A DNA stretch of 64,000 nucleotides from Serratia plymuthica NBRC 102599 (GCF_001590925.1 NZ_BCTU01000030.1:29530-93529); one strand, 5' to 3'; positions 1 through 9,355 are shown, counted from the stretch's first letter. Translations and numbers: made by a program. Notes: generated by a model not told the origin, from the sequence alone.

Positions 1-408
1 ACACGGCTTCTTTTAAAAGAAGCAATTAATGAAAAAATAGACTGGGTAAACAAGTCTTATCCACCTGAAGAGAAGGACAGACTAAGGGATGCAATACTTA
101 GTGGTAAACTACCTAAGTTTGATAGACCCCAGGATAGCTTTAATGGAATGGGTATTACCATTCACGATACCTGGGCAACCCATATCACCCTAAAATCGTT
201 GCAAATAGCTGACAATCGCTATCGTGCGGTTGTGCATTACAAAGTACAAGATCACTTCGGTCTGGATAATGAGGATATTTTAAAGCCCAAGTTTAAACAA
301 TTCCTTTTCTTCCGTATCTGGTTTGTGCTCCAACGCTATAATCAGTTTGGTTTTAAACCCTTTATCACCAATATGGAAGCCACAGTAGAAATTACCGGGG
401 AAGCATAA
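1..408 (+). CDS. DUF3289 (YPO3983-like) family protein, 3' part only
   Basis: The frame is open from base 1 to the TAA at 406-408, so this is the last 135 codons of a gene that begins outside the window; the ATG at 148 is internal. The C-terminal part (GMGITIHDTWAT near the middle, then a basic-aromatic stretch FKQFLFFRIWFVLQR) resembles the DUF3289 family found in Yersinia and Serratia, whose function is unknown. Its stop overlaps the start of the next gene by one base, so the two are translationally coupled. The DNA is clearly more AT-rich than the core genes downstream, as expected for an acquired module. Family assignment is from memory and moderately sure. Confidence 0.7.
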   Translation, partial: TRLLLKEAINEKIDWVNKSYPPEEKDRLRDAILSGKLPKFDRPQDSFNGMGITIHDTWATHITLKSLQIADNRYRAVVHYKVQDHFGLDNEDILKPKFKQFLFFRIWFVLQRYNQFGFKPFITNMEATVEITGEA

Positions 409-872
409 TGAAAGAAAAAATCAAGAAATCTCTCTGTATGCTAACACTGGCGACTTGTGTTCCTCTCGGTTACGTCCTCTGGTTGTCACTTCGTCCGGTG
501 GAAATTATCGCTGTTCATCAGAGAAATAATTACAGTGATGTACTGGTAAAAAACTTCCCTTTTACTGAGAAAGAGAAAATAAACTGGTGGATGGAAAACA
601 AATCCCTGTTAAAAGATAAATACAATATTCCCAAACCTGCAAAAGATGGTTTTTTTTCTGTAATATTTTGGGATTTTGGCGATGGATACAAAAAAGAGGA
701 AAAGTATGACAGACTCTGTTTTGATGATATGAAAACAAAAATTAATTGCATTGATAAAAACTCTCTTATTATGGTGAGGTACAGTAAAAATACAGGATTG
801 TCTTTTCGCCTGGATAGTGGGGTATATCGAATGCAGGAAAACGGCGAGATGGTAAAAAATAAATATCAATGA
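408..872 (+). CDS. DUF943 family membrane-anchored protein, copy 1
   Basis: This 154-residue protein has a short basic N-terminus, one hydrophobic segment (about residues 9-27) and a hydrophilic domain probably facing the periplasm. Shared landmarks with the next gene are LRPVEI after the membrane segment, VLVKNFP, a WW pair, KYxIPKPA and RLCFDDMKTKINCI with two cysteines that could pair. These fit the enterobacterial DUF943 family, of unknown function. It starts inside the stop codon of the DUF3289 gene (TAATG), so the two are coupled. AT-rich. An immunity-like role is possible from the arrangement but not shown. Confidence 0.8.
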   Translation: MKEKIKKSLCMLTLATCVPLGYVLWLSLRPVEIIAVHQRNNYSDVLVKNFPFTEKEKINWWMENKSLLKDKYNIPKPAKDGFFSVIFWDFGDGYKKEEKYDRLCFDDMKTKINCIDKNSLIMVRYSKNTGLSFRLDSGVYRMQENGEMVKNKYQ

Positions 873-942
873 AACAGTTGTTCAAATGGGTGATCCTGCA
901 AGAGAAATATAGGCGCCACAATAGAGATCATCGGAGGATCTA

Positions 943-1419
943 GTGAAAGCAAAAAAAAAGAAAACGCTTCGTGCACTATCATTAGCTGGCTGTGTTCTGC
1001 TTATTTATTTCTTCTGGTTTTCGTTGCGCCCAGTGGAAATCGTTGCCATTCATGATGATGGCAATTTCAGTGCTGTTTTAGTGAAAAACTTCCCTATTAC
1101 TGACAGAGGAAAAATAGCTTGGTGGCTGAAAAACAAAGATATGTTAAAGACAAAATATGACATTCCAAAACCAGCATCTTATGGTAATTTTAACATTACG
1201 TTCTGGTTATTCGGTGATGGATATAAAGCAGAAGATAAGCATGACAGACTCTGCTTTGACGATATGAAAACAAAGATAAATTGTATCGAAAAAGATGCTG
1301 TTTTTTCTGTTAATAATGACAGTGAGAACAGGATATATCTCACAGTATATAATGGTACATACCTACTACAAAAAAACGGCGAAGTAGTTGAATACGAAAG
1401 TAAATTCGAGGCTAAGTAG
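943..1419 (+). CDS. DUF943 family membrane-anchored protein, copy 2 (GTG start)
   Basis: A 158-residue paralogue of the preceding gene with the same plan: lysine-rich start, single membrane segment (about residues 10-25), LRPVEIVAIH, VLVKNFP, KYDIPKPA and RLCFDDMKTKINCI. The start is GTG at 943, six bases after a strong GGAGG at 933-937; no ATG gives the full family length. The two copies differ most in the C-terminal 45 residues, the pattern expected when paralogues diverge in specificity. The 70-bp gap to copy 1 has no obvious terminator, so all three genes may be one transcript. Confidence 0.8.
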   Translation: MKAKKKKTLRALSLAGCVLLIYFFWFSLRPVEIVAIHDDGNFSAVLVKNFPITDRGKIAWWLKNKDMLKTKYDIPKPASYGNFNITFWLFGDGYKAEDKHDRLCFDDMKTKINCIEKDAVFSVNNDSENRIYLTVYNGTYLLQKNGEVVEYESKFEAK

Positions 1420-1505
1420 TTTACACTTATTTTCACCCAGAATTTGCTACAATTGAAAGGCTCGCTTGATTAGCCATACTTAATTGAAAAAAGAGGGTAA
1501 ATATC

Positions 1506-1835
1506 ATGAAGAGTTATCGCATTCTGTACGGCCTGCTGTTGCTGTCCGGGCTGGCAACGGCGGCCAATGGCGTAACCGAGCTCAGTTCGCAACAGCAGTT
1601 CCTTAACCAGCGCAATCAGCAGACGCAGCAACAGCGCATGCTGAATAACCAACAGCTGGATCAACGCCGCCTGCAACAACAGCGGCAATTCGACGACAAT
1701 CAGCAAAAGTTGCTGCGAAATGCGCCAAACGGCGGGCAATTGCTGCCAAACGGCAACCAACCGCGCAATCCGTTCAACCGCACGTCGCCGACGGTGCCGC
1801 AAACGCAGATGCCGGTTACACCCGCACGCCCATAA
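1506..1835 (+). CDS. yhhA: DUF2756 family protein YhhA
   Basis: This 109-residue protein has a cleavable signal peptide (about residues 1-19, ending ATAANG) followed by a glutamine- and arginine-rich, probably coiled mature region (many QQ pairs between residues 28 and 70) and a proline-rich tail. E. coli yhhA, of unknown function, has the same composition and likewise lies beside the ugp genes. The mature protein is likely periplasmic. Its last 20 bases overlap the end of the convergent transporter remnant. An AGAGGG ribosome site lies about nine bases before the ATG. Confidence 0.85.
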   Translation: MKSYRILYGLLLLSGLATAANGVTELSSQQQFLNQRNQQTQQQRMLNNQQLDQRRLQQQRQFDDNQQKLLRNAPNGGQLLPNGNQPRNPFNRTSPTVPQTQMPVTPARP

Positions 1836-2001
1836 TGGTGAGGATCAGCGGCGTAGTGACCGCCGCCAGCGCGGTGGACATCACCAGACTGGTGGCCGGC
1901 CACTTACTCCAGCGGATAAAGCCATACCCCAGCACGATCAGAACAAATAGCGGCAAAGACAGCGCTATCTGGTGCCACAGCGAAACAATAAAAACAGACA
2001 T
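1816..2001 (-). pseudogene. AEC (auxin efflux carrier) transporter remnant with internal deletion
   Basis: A 61-codon frame that starts well (AAGGGA seven bases before ATG at 2001) and reads MSVFIVSLWHQIALSLPLFV, then a first membrane helix ending GYGFIRWSKWPA, exactly as AEC-family permeases of about 310 residues begin. Immediately after WPA it continues TSLVMSTALAAVTTPLILTI, which is how such permeases end. About 250 codons are therefore missing and the join is in frame. A single start helix plus a single end helix cannot transport. I read it as a deletion scar of a full AEC gene rather than a functional small membrane protein, though it may still be translated. Confidence 0.6.
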
Positions 2002-2104
2002 CAGATCCCTTCCGTTAGCGCAGCGGCAAGGGGCTGACGTCGCAAGAATCAACAGGCGCCGGCGAATTCACGGGCGCAGCAGACTGCGCCCGTAGCAACG
2101 GAGG

Positions 2105-2851
2105 TTATTCGTTGGGAAAATCCGGGCCGATCAAATCTATCCGGTCGGTACAAATACAGTCAACGCCCCAGTTCAACAACAGGCGCGCACGCGCCGGCTG
2201 GTTAACGGTATACACCAGAATGCGCAGGCCGGCCGCCTTCAGCGTCGCGACCCGCTCAGCGGTCAGCTCTTTGTGGTTGATATGCAACGACACGCAGCCC
2301 AACCGCTCTGTCAGCGCCTGCCAGTTGTCATCCCATTCATCCAGCAACAGGCCGCGCGGCAGGTCCGGCACCGTACGCTGTGCCGCCTCAAGCGCTTCAA
2401 CCGAGAACGAAGAAAGCAGCGGTTCGGTCTGGCCTTGCCACAACAGCCGTGCTGCCAGCGCCACCACGCGGCCGGTTTCATCGTCAGTGCCGATGGTGGG
2501 TTTGATTTCGATATTCGCCATCATGCCGTGCTGCCGGCAGCGCTCTGCGACCTCCAACAGCAACGGCAGACGCTCGCCCTTGTAGGCGGAGTTGTACCAG
2601 TTGCCGGCATCCAGCTGCACCAGTTTGTCCCAGGGCAATTCGCCCGCCACGCCCCAACCGTCGCTGGTGCGATCGAGGGTATCGTCATGCAACAAAAAGA
2701 TCTGTCCGTCCTGCGCCAGCTTGACGTCGAACTCAATCATTTTGTGGCCGTGTCGCGCGCCAACGTCGATCGCCGCCAGGGTATTTTCCGGTGCCAGGGA
2801 ACCGCCGCCGCGGTGGGCGACGATATGAGGATAAGGCCAGGCTGTGGTCAT
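2105..2851 (-). CDS. ugpQ: Cytoplasmic glycerophosphodiester phosphodiesterase UgpQ
   Basis: A 248-residue GDPD-family enzyme that hydrolyses glycerophosphodiesters to G3P plus alcohol in the cytosol. Seen: no signal peptide; the catalytic HRGG ([13 protein letters not shown]) near residue 12; [10 protein letters not shown] with the metal-binding acidic pair; [11 protein letters not shown]; and NIEIKP in the middle of the barrel. Length matches E. coli UgpQ (247). Its ATG overlaps the stop of ugpC by four bases, so it is the last, coupled gene of ugpBAECQ and handles diesters imported by UgpBAEC. Confidence 0.95.
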   Translation of the reverse strand: MTTAWPYPHIVAHRGGGSLAPENTLAAIDVGARHGHKMIEFDVKLAQDGQIFLLHDDTLDRTSDGWGVAGELPWDKLVQLDAGNWYNSAYKGERLPLLLEVAERCRQHGMMANIEIKPTIGTDDETGRVVALAARLLWQGQTEPLLSSFSVEALEAAQRTVPDLPRGLLLDEWDDNWQALTERLGCVSLHINHKELTAERVATLKAAGLRILVYTVNQPARARLLLNWGVDCICTDRIDLIGPDFPNE

Positions 2852-3924
2852 TGTTCCATCCGTAATCCGCTGTTTGAATCAAAAAAGTGCAGCGCCTGTG
2901 CAGGCAGTTGCAAATATAGCGTGCTGCCCGCCGTCGGCATAGTTTCATGCGACAACCGCGCAATTACGCCGTGGCCGCCCCATTGCCCGTGCGCCAGATT
3001 ATCTGCGCCCAGCAATTCCAGCGTTTGCAGCTCCAGCGGCACGCCGCCTTGTTCAAGGGTGGTCAGCTGAATATGCTCCGGGCGGATGCCGAGCGTCAAC
3101 GGGCGGCCGCCCCACTGTGTTTTGGCCTGAGGTAAATTCAGCCTCATCCCGCCGGCCAGCAACAGTTGGCTGCCGTCGGCGCTCAACGTGCCGGGCAGCA
3201 GGTTCATCGCCGGAGAGCCGATAAAGCTGGCGACAAACAGCGACGCCGGGCGCTGGTAAACCTCGCTCGGGGTGCCAATCTGTTCCGCTACGCCCTTGTT
3301 CATCACAATCACCCGCTGCGCCAACGTCATTGCCTCAACCTGATCGTGCGTGACGTACAGGCTGGTGGTTTTCAGCCGACGATGCAGCTGTTGCAATTCC
3401 AGGCGCATCTGCACGCGCAGTTTGGCATCCAGGTTGGACAAAGGTTCATCGAACAGGAATACCGCCGGTTCACGCACGATGGCGCGCCCCATCGCCACCC
3501 GCTGGCGTTGCCCGCCGGAAAGCTCGCGCGGCTTGCGCTGCAACAGCGGCTCCAGCTCCAGAATGCGCGCGGCTTCTTCCACCCGCTGCTGGATATGCTG
3601 TTTGCCGAAACCGCGAATTTTCAGGCCATAGGCCATGTTGTCGTACACGCTCATATGCGGATACAGTGCGTAGTTCTGAAACACCATCGCGATGCCGCGA
3701 TCTTTCGGTTCCATATCGGTCACGCGCTGGCTGTCGATATAGATATCGCCGCTGGTGGTGCGTTCCAGCCCGGCCACCATGCGCAGCAGCGTCGATTTTC
3801 CGCAGCCTGAAGGGCCGACCATCACGATAAACTCGCCGTCCGCCACGTCGAGATCGATTTGCTTAATCACCGGCGTTTTACCGTCGTAGGATTTGGTGAC
3901 TGCCTGTAGTTTTAAACCTGCCAT
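2848..3924 (-). CDS. ugpC: G3P ABC transporter ATPase UgpC
   Basis: ATP-binding subunit (358 residues) of the sn-glycerol-3-phosphate importer. Walker [10 protein letters not shown] near residue 37, signature [14 protein letters not shown], Walker [13 protein letters not shown], then the C-terminal TOBE-type regulatory domain usual for sugar importers of the MalK class (LGIRPEHI). The start chosen (MAGLKLQAV) matches E. coli UgpC; a longer frame reaches upstream but overlaps ugpE. The gap to ugpE is 16 bp and the overlap with ugpQ is 4 bp, so it sits inside the operon. It works at the inner membrane with UgpA and UgpE. Confidence 0.95.
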   Translation of the reverse strand: MAGLKLQAVTKSYDGKTPVIKQIDLDVADGEFIVMVGPSGCGKSTLLRMVAGLERTTSGDIYIDSQRVTDMEPKDRGIAMVFQNYALYPHMSVYDNMAYGLKIRGFGKQHIQQRVEEAARILELEPLLQRKPRELSGGQRQRVAMGRAIVREPAVFLFDEPLSNLDAKLRVQMRLELQQLHRRLKTTSLYVTHDQVEAMTLAQRVIVMNKGVAEQIGTPSEVYQRPASLFVASFIGSPAMNLLPGTLSADGSQLLLAGGMRLNLPQAKTQWGGRPLTLGIRPEHIQLTTLEQGGVPLELQTLELLGADNLAHGQWGGHGVIARLSHETMPTAGSTLYLQLPAQALHFFDSNSGLRMEQ

Positions 3925-3940
3925 GTGGACATTTCTCTCG

Positions 3941-4786
3941 TTACTTCTCGCTGTCGACGAGACCGCGCACAAACCAGCGCTGCATCAGAAGAACCACCGT
4001 CAGCGGTGGAATTAAGGTCAGAATCATCGCCGCCATTACCTGATTCCACTGGGTCGGCGCGCCGGAGGTGGAGATCATGCTCTTGATGCCCGCCACCGCG
4101 GTCCCCATCGAGGCGTCGCTGGTGATCAGGATCGGCCACAGGTACTGGTTCCAGCCGTAGATAAAGGTGATGACAAACAGCGCCGCCAGATTGGTTTTCG
4201 ACAGCGGCAGCACGATGTCCCAGAAAAAGCGCATCGGCCCGGCACCATCGATGCGCGCCGCTTCCAGCAGCTCATCCGGCAGCGTCATGAAGAACTGGCG
4301 CAGCAGGAAGGTCGCGGTCGCCGAGGCCATCAGCGGCAGCGTCAGACCGGTGTAGCTGTCCAGCAGGTTCAGGGTGGAGATCACCTCCACCGTCGGGAAA
4401 ATACGCACTTCTACCGGCAGCATCAGGGTGAGGAAAATCAGCCAGAAAAACAGGCTGCGCAACGGGAAACGGAAATACACGATGGCGTAAGCCGACAACA
4501 CCGACACCACAATTTTGCCGAAGGTAATCGCCAGCGCCATGATCACGCTGTTCAGCAGCAGCAGCGAGAACGGCACCTTGAGGTTGCCCACGCCGCCCTG
4601 CCAGATATTGCGGATGTTTTCCCACAGATGGCCGCCCGGTATCAGGGTCATCGGCACCTGAAACACCTGCTTATCGTCCAGCGTCGCGGCGACAAAAGCC
4701 ACGTACAGCGGGAACAGCACCACCAGCACGCCGATAATCAGCATTACGTGGCTGAAGATATCCAGCCCGCGTCGGTTCTCAATCAT
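3941..4786 (-). CDS. ugpE: G3P ABC transporter permease UgpE
   Basis: Inner-membrane permease of 281 residues with six predicted helices. The coupling EAA motif reads [20 protein letters not shown] around residues 195-215, where it would contact UgpC. Length and sequence follow E. coli UgpE (281). The ATG overlaps the stop of ugpA by four bases, so translation is coupled. With UgpA it forms the pore for G3P and glycerophosphodiesters delivered by the periplasmic UgpB. Confidence 0.95.
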   Translation of the reverse strand: MIENRRGLDIFSHVMLIIGVLVVLFPLYVAFVAATLDDKQVFQVPMTLIPGGHLWENIRNIWQGGVGNLKVPFSLLLLNSVIMALAITFGKIVVSVLSAYAIVYFRFPLRSLFFWLIFLTLMLPVEVRIFPTVEVISTLNLLDSYTGLTLPLMASATATFLLRQFFMTLPDELLEAARIDGAGPMRFFWDIVLPLSKTNLAALFVITFIYGWNQYLWPILITSDASMGTAVAGIKSMISTSGAPTQWNQVMAAMILTLIPPLTVVLLMQRWFVRGLVDSEK

Positions 4787-5670
4787 TGGTAGCGCACCTT
4801 ACGTTCGACAAAGCGGAACTGGATCACCGTCAGGCCAATCACCAACAGCATCAGGATCACCGACTGCGCCGCTGAGCTGGACAGATCCAGACCGGCAAAG
4901 CCTTCGCGGTAGATCTTGTAGATCAGCGTGGTGGTGGACTGTACCGGGCCACCGCCGGTGGCGGCATCAATCACCGGGAAAGTATCGAAGAAGGCGTACA
5001 CCAGATTAACCACCAGCAGGAAGAAGCTCACCGGGGTGATCAACGGCAACACCAGGTTGAAGAAACGCCGCACCGGGCCGGCGCCGTCGATAGCCGCCGC
5101 TTCCACCAGCGAACGCGGGATCGATTGCAGCGCCGCCAGGAAAAACAGGAAGTTATAGCTGATTTGCTGCCACACCGAAGCCAGCACCACCAGGAACATC
5201 GCCTGCCCGCTGTTCTGCGCGTGGTTCCAGTTGTAGCCCAGTCCACCAAGGAAATGGGTGATCAGCCCCAGGCCGGGGTTAAACAGGAAGATCCACAATA
5301 CCGCCGCCACAGCGGGGGCCACGGCGTAGGGCAAGATCATCAGCGTCTGGTAAATCCGGCTGCCGCGCAGCACGTAATCCACCAACGCGGCGAAGAACAG
5401 CGACACCACCAGCCCGATACCCGCCACCAGGAAGCTGAAAACCAGCGTGGTGTAAAAAGAATCGAGGTAGTACGGATCCTGGAACAGTTGGCTAAAGTTA
5501 TCCAACCCGACGAACTGGCTGGACAGGCCAAAGGGATCGAGGCTCTGGACCGAATACCACAGCGCCTCGCCGGCGGGCCACAGGAAGAATATTGCGGTTA
5601 TCAGCAACTGCGGCAGCACCAGCGCATAGGGCAGCCAGCTGCAGCCGAAACCGGGACGATGTGAGCTCAT
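4783..5670 (-). CDS. ugpA: G3P ABC transporter permease UgpA
   Basis: Inner-membrane permease of 295 residues, the same length as E. coli UgpA, with MSSxRP at the start, six hydrophobic segments and the EAA loop [20 protein letters not shown] in the C-terminal half. It pairs with UgpE. It is separated from ugpB by a 149-bp structured spacer rather than being tightly coupled, which probably sets its expression below that of the binding protein. Confidence 0.95.
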   Translation of the reverse strand: MSSHRPGFGCSWLPYALVLPQLLITAIFFLWPAGEALWYSVQSLDPFGLSSQFVGLDNFSQLFQDPYYLDSFYTTLVFSFLVAGIGLVVSLFFAALVDYVLRGSRIYQTLMILPYAVAPAVAAVLWIFLFNPGLGLITHFLGGLGYNWNHAQNSGQAMFLVVLASVWQQISYNFLFFLAALQSIPRSLVEAAAIDGAGPVRRFFNLVLPLITPVSFFLLVVNLVYAFFDTFPVIDAATGGGPVQSTTTLIYKIYREGFAGLDLSSSAAQSVILMLLVIGLTVIQFRFVERKVRYQ

Positions 5671-5819
5671 AATAGGGACTCATGAAGACGAAAGACGGGT
5701 GGGCTCGCGAGCAAAGCCAGCCTGGGTGCGAACAGCGCACGGCTCCCGGAACGGACACAAAGTCCATGAGGAGAGCGAGCACTGCCCAATCCCAGACTGG
5801 CGAAGCGCAGTAACCGTTA
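5671..5819. repeat. Hairpin-rich spacer between ugpB and ugpA
   Basis: This 149-bp spacer has no credible gene. It contains three small inverted repeats: the perfect palindrome GCTCGCGAGC at 5703-5712, GTGCG/CGCAC at 5726-5740 and GGAC/GTCC at 5753-5765. In ugp mRNA (minus strand) these would form stem-loops just after the ugpB stop codon. Such intercistronic structures, like REP/BIME elements, commonly protect the upstream binding-protein message and reduce downstream expression. It shows no match to the other repeats seen in this window. Confidence 0.5.
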
Positions 5820-7139
5820 TTACTTGGTCTGGGACTCGAAGCGACGCAGCAACACATCACCACGTTGTACGGCAGCGTCCAGCGCCTGCTGTGGCGTTTT
5901 CTTGCCGGTCCACACGCCTTCCAGTTCTTCATCCACCACGCTGCGGATCTGCGGCATATTGCCCAGGCGCAGGCCCTTGGTGAACGGCAATGGCGGCTTG
6001 TTCAGCATCTGACGCGTCGCAACGTCGGCACCCGGGTTCTTGTCATAGAAGCCCTGTTGCTTGGTCAGATCGTACGCGGCGGTGGTAATGGGCAGGTAAC
6101 CGGTTTTCTGATGCCATTCGGCGGCAATTTCCGGCTGCGCCAGATATTGCAGGAACTCGGCTACGCCCTTGTAGGTGGCGGTATCTTTGCCGTTCATCAC
6201 CCACAGGCTGGCACCGCCGATGATGGCATTCTGCGGCGCATTCTTGGCGTCGGCGTCGTAAGGCATCATACCCACGCCGTAGTTGAATTTGGCATAGTGT
6301 TTGATGTCCGCCAGCGAACCGGAAGAGGCGGTAGTGATGGCGCAGTCGCCGCTGTAGAACTTCTCGGTCGATTCGTCCTTACGACCGAAATAGGTGAAAT
6401 CACCCTTCTTGTTCATGTCCGCCAGCAGTTGGATATGCTTGACCTGCAACGCTTTGTTGAACTCCAGCTTGGTATTCGCACCGCCGAAACCGTTGTTTTC
6501 GGTAGCGAACGGCACGCCGTGCCAGGCGCTGAAGTTCTCGAGTTGGATCCAGCCCTGCCAGCCGCTGGCGTAGCCGCACTTCATGCCGGCCTCACGCAGT
6601 TTGGCGGTGTCCGCCGCCAGCTCTTGCCAGGTTTTTGGCGGCTGATCCGGGTTCAGGCCGGCTTTTTTGAAGGCATCTTTGTTGTAATACAGCACCGGGG
6701 TGGAGCTGTTGAACGGTTGGGACAGCAGATGGCCGCTCTTGTTGTCGGTGTAGTAACCGGCCACCGTCGGCACGAACACCGATTCGTCAAAGTTGATGCC
6801 GGCGTCTTTAAACACCTGATACACCGGTTTGATCGCTTTGCTCGCCATCATGGTGGCGGTGCCCACTTCGTAAACTTGCAAAATCGCCGGCGCCTTGCCG
6901 GAGCGGTAAGCCGCAATGCCCGCCGCCAGGCTCTGTTCGTAGTTGCCTTTATAAACCGGAACGATTTTGACGTCGCTGTGCGACTGGTTAAAGCGGTCCG
7001 CCAGGGAGTCCACTTCTTTCCCCAGTTCACCTTCCATCGAATGCCAGAACGGGATCTCGGTCGCCGCCAGTGCCTGAGTGCTGACCGCCAGGGTCAACGC
7101 AACGCACAGCGTAGTTTTGCGAATAGCGTAGGTGAGCAT
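5820..7139 (-). CDS. ugpB: Periplasmic G3P-binding protein UgpB
   Basis: This 439-residue extracellular solute-binding protein begins with a Sec signal peptide (about residues 1-25, ending TQALAA before TEIPFWHSM). E. coli UgpB is 438 residues with the same mature start. It captures G3P and glycerophosphodiesters in the periplasm and delivers them to UgpAE. It is the first gene of ugpBAECQ, preceded by phased PhoB repeats, so induction under phosphate starvation is expected. A long open frame on the opposite strand (5865-7145) is a codon-bias shadow. Confidence 0.95.
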   Translation of the reverse strand: MLTYAIRKTTLCVALTLAVSTQALAATEIPFWHSMEGELGKEVDSLADRFNQSHSDVKIVPVYKGNYEQSLAAGIAAYRSGKAPAILQVYEVGTATMMASKAIKPVYQVFKDAGINFDESVFVPTVAGYYTDNKSGHLLSQPFNSSTPVLYYNKDAFKKAGLNPDQPPKTWQELAADTAKLREAGMKCGYASGWQGWIQLENFSAWHGVPFATENNGFGGANTKLEFNKALQVKHIQLLADMNKKGDFTYFGRKDESTEKFYSGDCAITTASSGSLADIKHYAKFNYGVGMMPYDADAKNAPQNAIIGGASLWVMNGKDTATYKGVAEFLQYLAQPEIAAEWHQKTGYLPITTAAYDLTKQQGFYDKNPGADVATRQMLNKPPLPFTKGLRLGNMPQIRSVVDEELEGVWTGKKTPQQALDAAVQRGDVLLRRFESQTK

Positions 7140-7220
7140 GCCTAACTCCTGAAAAAGCTGGTGTAATAAGCGCGTGAGCGAAAAGAATCAGTTTTTTGTT
7201 CGGAAGCTAACATGCCATGC

Positions 7221-7264
7221 TCGGATGACAGAAAAATAACCGTCAGATGACAGCCATGTGACTA
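7221..7264 (-). promoter_or_regulatory. Tandem Pho boxes (PhoB site) upstream of ugpB
   Basis: On the minus strand two perfect CTGTCAT heptamers start 22 bp apart (complement ATGACAG at 7247-7253 and 7225-7231). That is exactly two 11-bp PhoB units; the unit before the first (TAGTCACATGG) and the one between them (CGGTTATTTTT) are weaker matches. Four consecutive 11-mers make two Pho boxes, as at E. coli ugpB. The site ends about 80 bp before the ugpB start. Confidence 0.75.
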
Positions 7265-7329
7265 AAAGGTGAAGTGCAGGTTGCGGTTTGATGTCGGCGA
7301 CGAGGAAATTTCCCCCGCCGCCGCGGGGA

Positions 7330-8517
7330 TTACAGAGAACGACGCAGGCGGGCGACCGCTTCTTGCATCTGTTGCTCAGTGGCGGTGGCGAACGACAGGC
7401 GGAAGGTTGAACGATCCGGGTTATCGGAGAAGAAATATTCCCCCGGCACGAACACCACGCCCTGTTGCAGGGTCGTTTTCAGCCATTCGGTGGCGTTGAA
7501 CGGTTGGCGGAAACGCGCCCACAGGAACATCCCCCCCTTCGGCATATCAAAGGTGATGTGATCACCCAGCTCTTTCTCCACCAGCGCAGCCAGGATCTCG
7601 CCCTTTTGCTTGTAAGCGGCGCGGATCTTTTCGATCTGCCCCGGCAGACGATCCAGGCCCAGGTAACATTCGACGATGCTCTGCGACAGCGCGCTGGCGT
7701 GCAGATCCGCCGCCTGCTTGATGATCGCCACTTTATGCAGCAGGAACTCAGGCAGAATAGCCCAGCCCAGACGCAAGCCCGGCGCCAGGATCTTGGAGAA
7801 GGTCGAGGTGTAGATAATGTTATCGGTATGGCCCAGCACCCGCTGCGAAACCTGATGCAGCGTGGCATTGCGCTCTTCGGTAAAACGCAGCTCGCCGTAC
7901 GGATCATCTTCGATAATCAGGAAATTGTGCTCGGCCGCCAATTTCACCAGCAGTTCGCGGCGCGGTGCGCTCAGCGTGAGGCCGCTTGGGTTGCCAAAGT
8001 TCGGCACTACGTACACGCCCTTGATGCGCTGAGTTTTCAGCAGCTCGGCAAGCTCTTCAACCACCATGCCGTCGCTGTCGGATGACACCGACATGATGTT
8101 GGCTTCCGCCAGTTCCAGCGTCTGCAGCGCCGCCAAATAGGTCGGACGCTCCACCACAAACACGTCGCCTGGATTGACGATAGCGCGCATCACCAGATCC
8201 AGCGCCTGCTGGGAACCGGCGGTCACCATCACTTCTTCTGCCGTGGCGACGACGCCGCGCTCGGCGCACAGCTCGCAAATGCGTTCGCGCAGCAACGGGC
8301 TGCCTTCGGTCAGGCCATACTGGAAGGCGCTTTTCGGCTGTTCGGTGATCGCCTGATGGGTGGCAATGCTCAGCCCTTCGAAATCAAACAGGGCATCAGA
8401 GGGGATGCCGCCCGCCAGCGAAATGACGTTTTCCATCTTACTGTGCTTGAGCAATTCACGGATTGCCGAGCTTTTTACGTTGACGATGCGCTGCGCGAGT
8501 AACCCTTCTGTCTTCAT
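7330..8517 (-). CDS. PLP-dependent aminotransferase, class I/II (LysN/AadAT-like)
   Basis: A 395-residue fold-type I aminotransferase. The PLP lysine lies in STFSKILAPGLRLGW near residue 245; NFGNPSG and EDDPYGELRF supply the substrate and cofactor aspartate contacts. The sequence resembles the 2-aminoadipate/aromatic aminotransferase (LysN) subgroup without the N-terminal GntR domain of MocR regulators. It lies directly downstream of livKHMGF on the same strand, so a role in branched-chain or aromatic amino acid metabolism is plausible, but the substrate cannot be told from sequence. An ERIC-like remnant separates it from livF. Confidence 0.85.
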   Translation of the reverse strand: MKTEGLLAQRIVNVKSSAIRELLKHSKMENVISLAGGIPSDALFDFEGLSIATHQAITEQPKSAFQYGLTEGSPLLRERICELCAERGVVATAEEVMVTAGSQQALDLVMRAIVNPGDVFVVERPTYLAALQTLELAEANIMSVSSDSDGMVVEELAELLKTQRIKGVYVVPNFGNPSGLTLSAPRRELLVKLAAEHNFLIIEDDPYGELRFTEERNATLHQVSQRVLGHTDNIIYTSTFSKILAPGLRLGWAILPEFLLHKVAIIKQAADLHASALSQSIVECYLGLDRLPGQIEKIRAAYKQKGEILAALVEKELGDHITFDMPKGGMFLWARFRQPFNATEWLKTTLQQGVVFVPGEYFFSDNPDRSTFRLSFATATEQQMQEAVARLRRSL

Positions 8518-8570
8518 TTCTTATTCTCGTAATCGTTATAAATTTTGTAGGGGCAAGGTACGCGGCGACC

Positions 8571-8651
8571 AAGTGACTCGGGCCCCCCTATTCGCCCCCA
8601 CAGGGAAGTGAGTGCAGCCAACAACGCTGTAGCCTGAAAGACGACGGGTAT
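8571..8651. repeat. ERIC-like element, degraded
   Basis: The stretch AAGTGACTCGG, then GAGTGCAGCCAACAACGCTG and finally GACGGGTATT resembles the right-hand half of the enterobacterial ERIC/IRU repeat (AAGTGACTGGGGTGAG, then GCAGCCAACGC, then GGGTAT). A C/G-rich insertion of about 25 bp interrupts it and the left half is missing. It fills the gap between livF and the aminotransferase gene and ends at the livF stop codon. Confidence 0.5.
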
Positions 8652-9353
8652 TTAGCCGCCCAGATACGCCGACCTTACTGCTTCGTTTGCTAACAATGCG
8701 GCTCCCGTATCTTCCAACACCACGCGCCCGTTTTCCAGTACATAACCGCGATCCGCCAATTTCAGCGCCTGATTGGCGTTTTGCTCCACCAGGAAGATGG
8801 TCATGCCCTCTTCACGCAGCTGCTGAATAATGTCGAAAATCTGCTGGATGATGATCGGCGCCAGCCCGAGGGACGGCTCGTCGAGCAACAACAGCTTCGG
8901 CTGGCTCATCAGCGCGCGGCCGATCGCCAGCATCTGCTGTTCACCGCCGGACATGGTGCCGGAGCGCTGGTTGCGGCGTTCCAGCAGGCGCGGGAACAGG
9001 CCGAACACCCGCTCGATACGCTGCTGGTACTGATGACGATCGGCAAAAAAGCCGCCCATCGCCAGATTCTCTTCCACCGTCATGCGCGAGAACACCCGGC
9101 GCCCTTCCGGCACTATCGCCACCGCCTCACGCATAATGCGCGAGGTCTGCCACTGGGTAATGTCCTGATCGAGGAAGGTAACGCTGCCTTCGGTGGCGCG
9201 CGGCTCACCGCACAGCGTGCCAAGCAGCGTGGTTTTACCGGCACCGTTGGCGCCGATCAGGGTGACTATCTCGCCCTGCTTGATATTCAGGCTAACCTGA
9301 TGCAGCGCCTGGATTTTGCCGTAATGGGCGGAAACCTGATTAAATGACAACAT
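8652..9353 (-). CDS. livF: Branched-chain amino acid ABC transporter ATPase LivF
   Basis: ATPase of 233 residues (E. coli LivF 237) with Walker A GANGAGKTT near residue 34, signature MSGGEQQMLAIGRAL and Walker B LLLLDEPSLGLAP. With LivG it powers uptake of leucine, isoleucine and valine through LivHM. It starts two bases after the livG stop and is the last gene of livKHMGF. Confidence 0.95.
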   Translation of the reverse strand: MLSFNQVSAHYGKIQALHQVSLNIKQGEIVTLIGANGAGKTTLLGTLCGEPRATEGSVTFLDQDITQWQTSRIMREAVAIVPEGRRVFSRMTVEENLAMGGFFADRHQYQQRIERVFGLFPRLLERRNQRSGTMSGGEQQMLAIGRALMSQPKLLLLDEPSLGLAPIIIQQIFDIIQQLREEGMTIFLVEQNANQALKLADRGYVLENGRVVLEDTGAALLANEAVRSAYLGG

Positions 9354-9355
9354 AA

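Noticed and set aside
5865..7145. Long plus-strand frame (426 codons) opposite ugpB
   Set aside because: It is fully antisense to a well-identified gene and is explained by GC-rich codon bias. The same applies to long frames opposite livM (10186-11160), ftsY (20742-22064), recQ (42621-44126), glpA (35181-36185) and uvrD (50906-52351).
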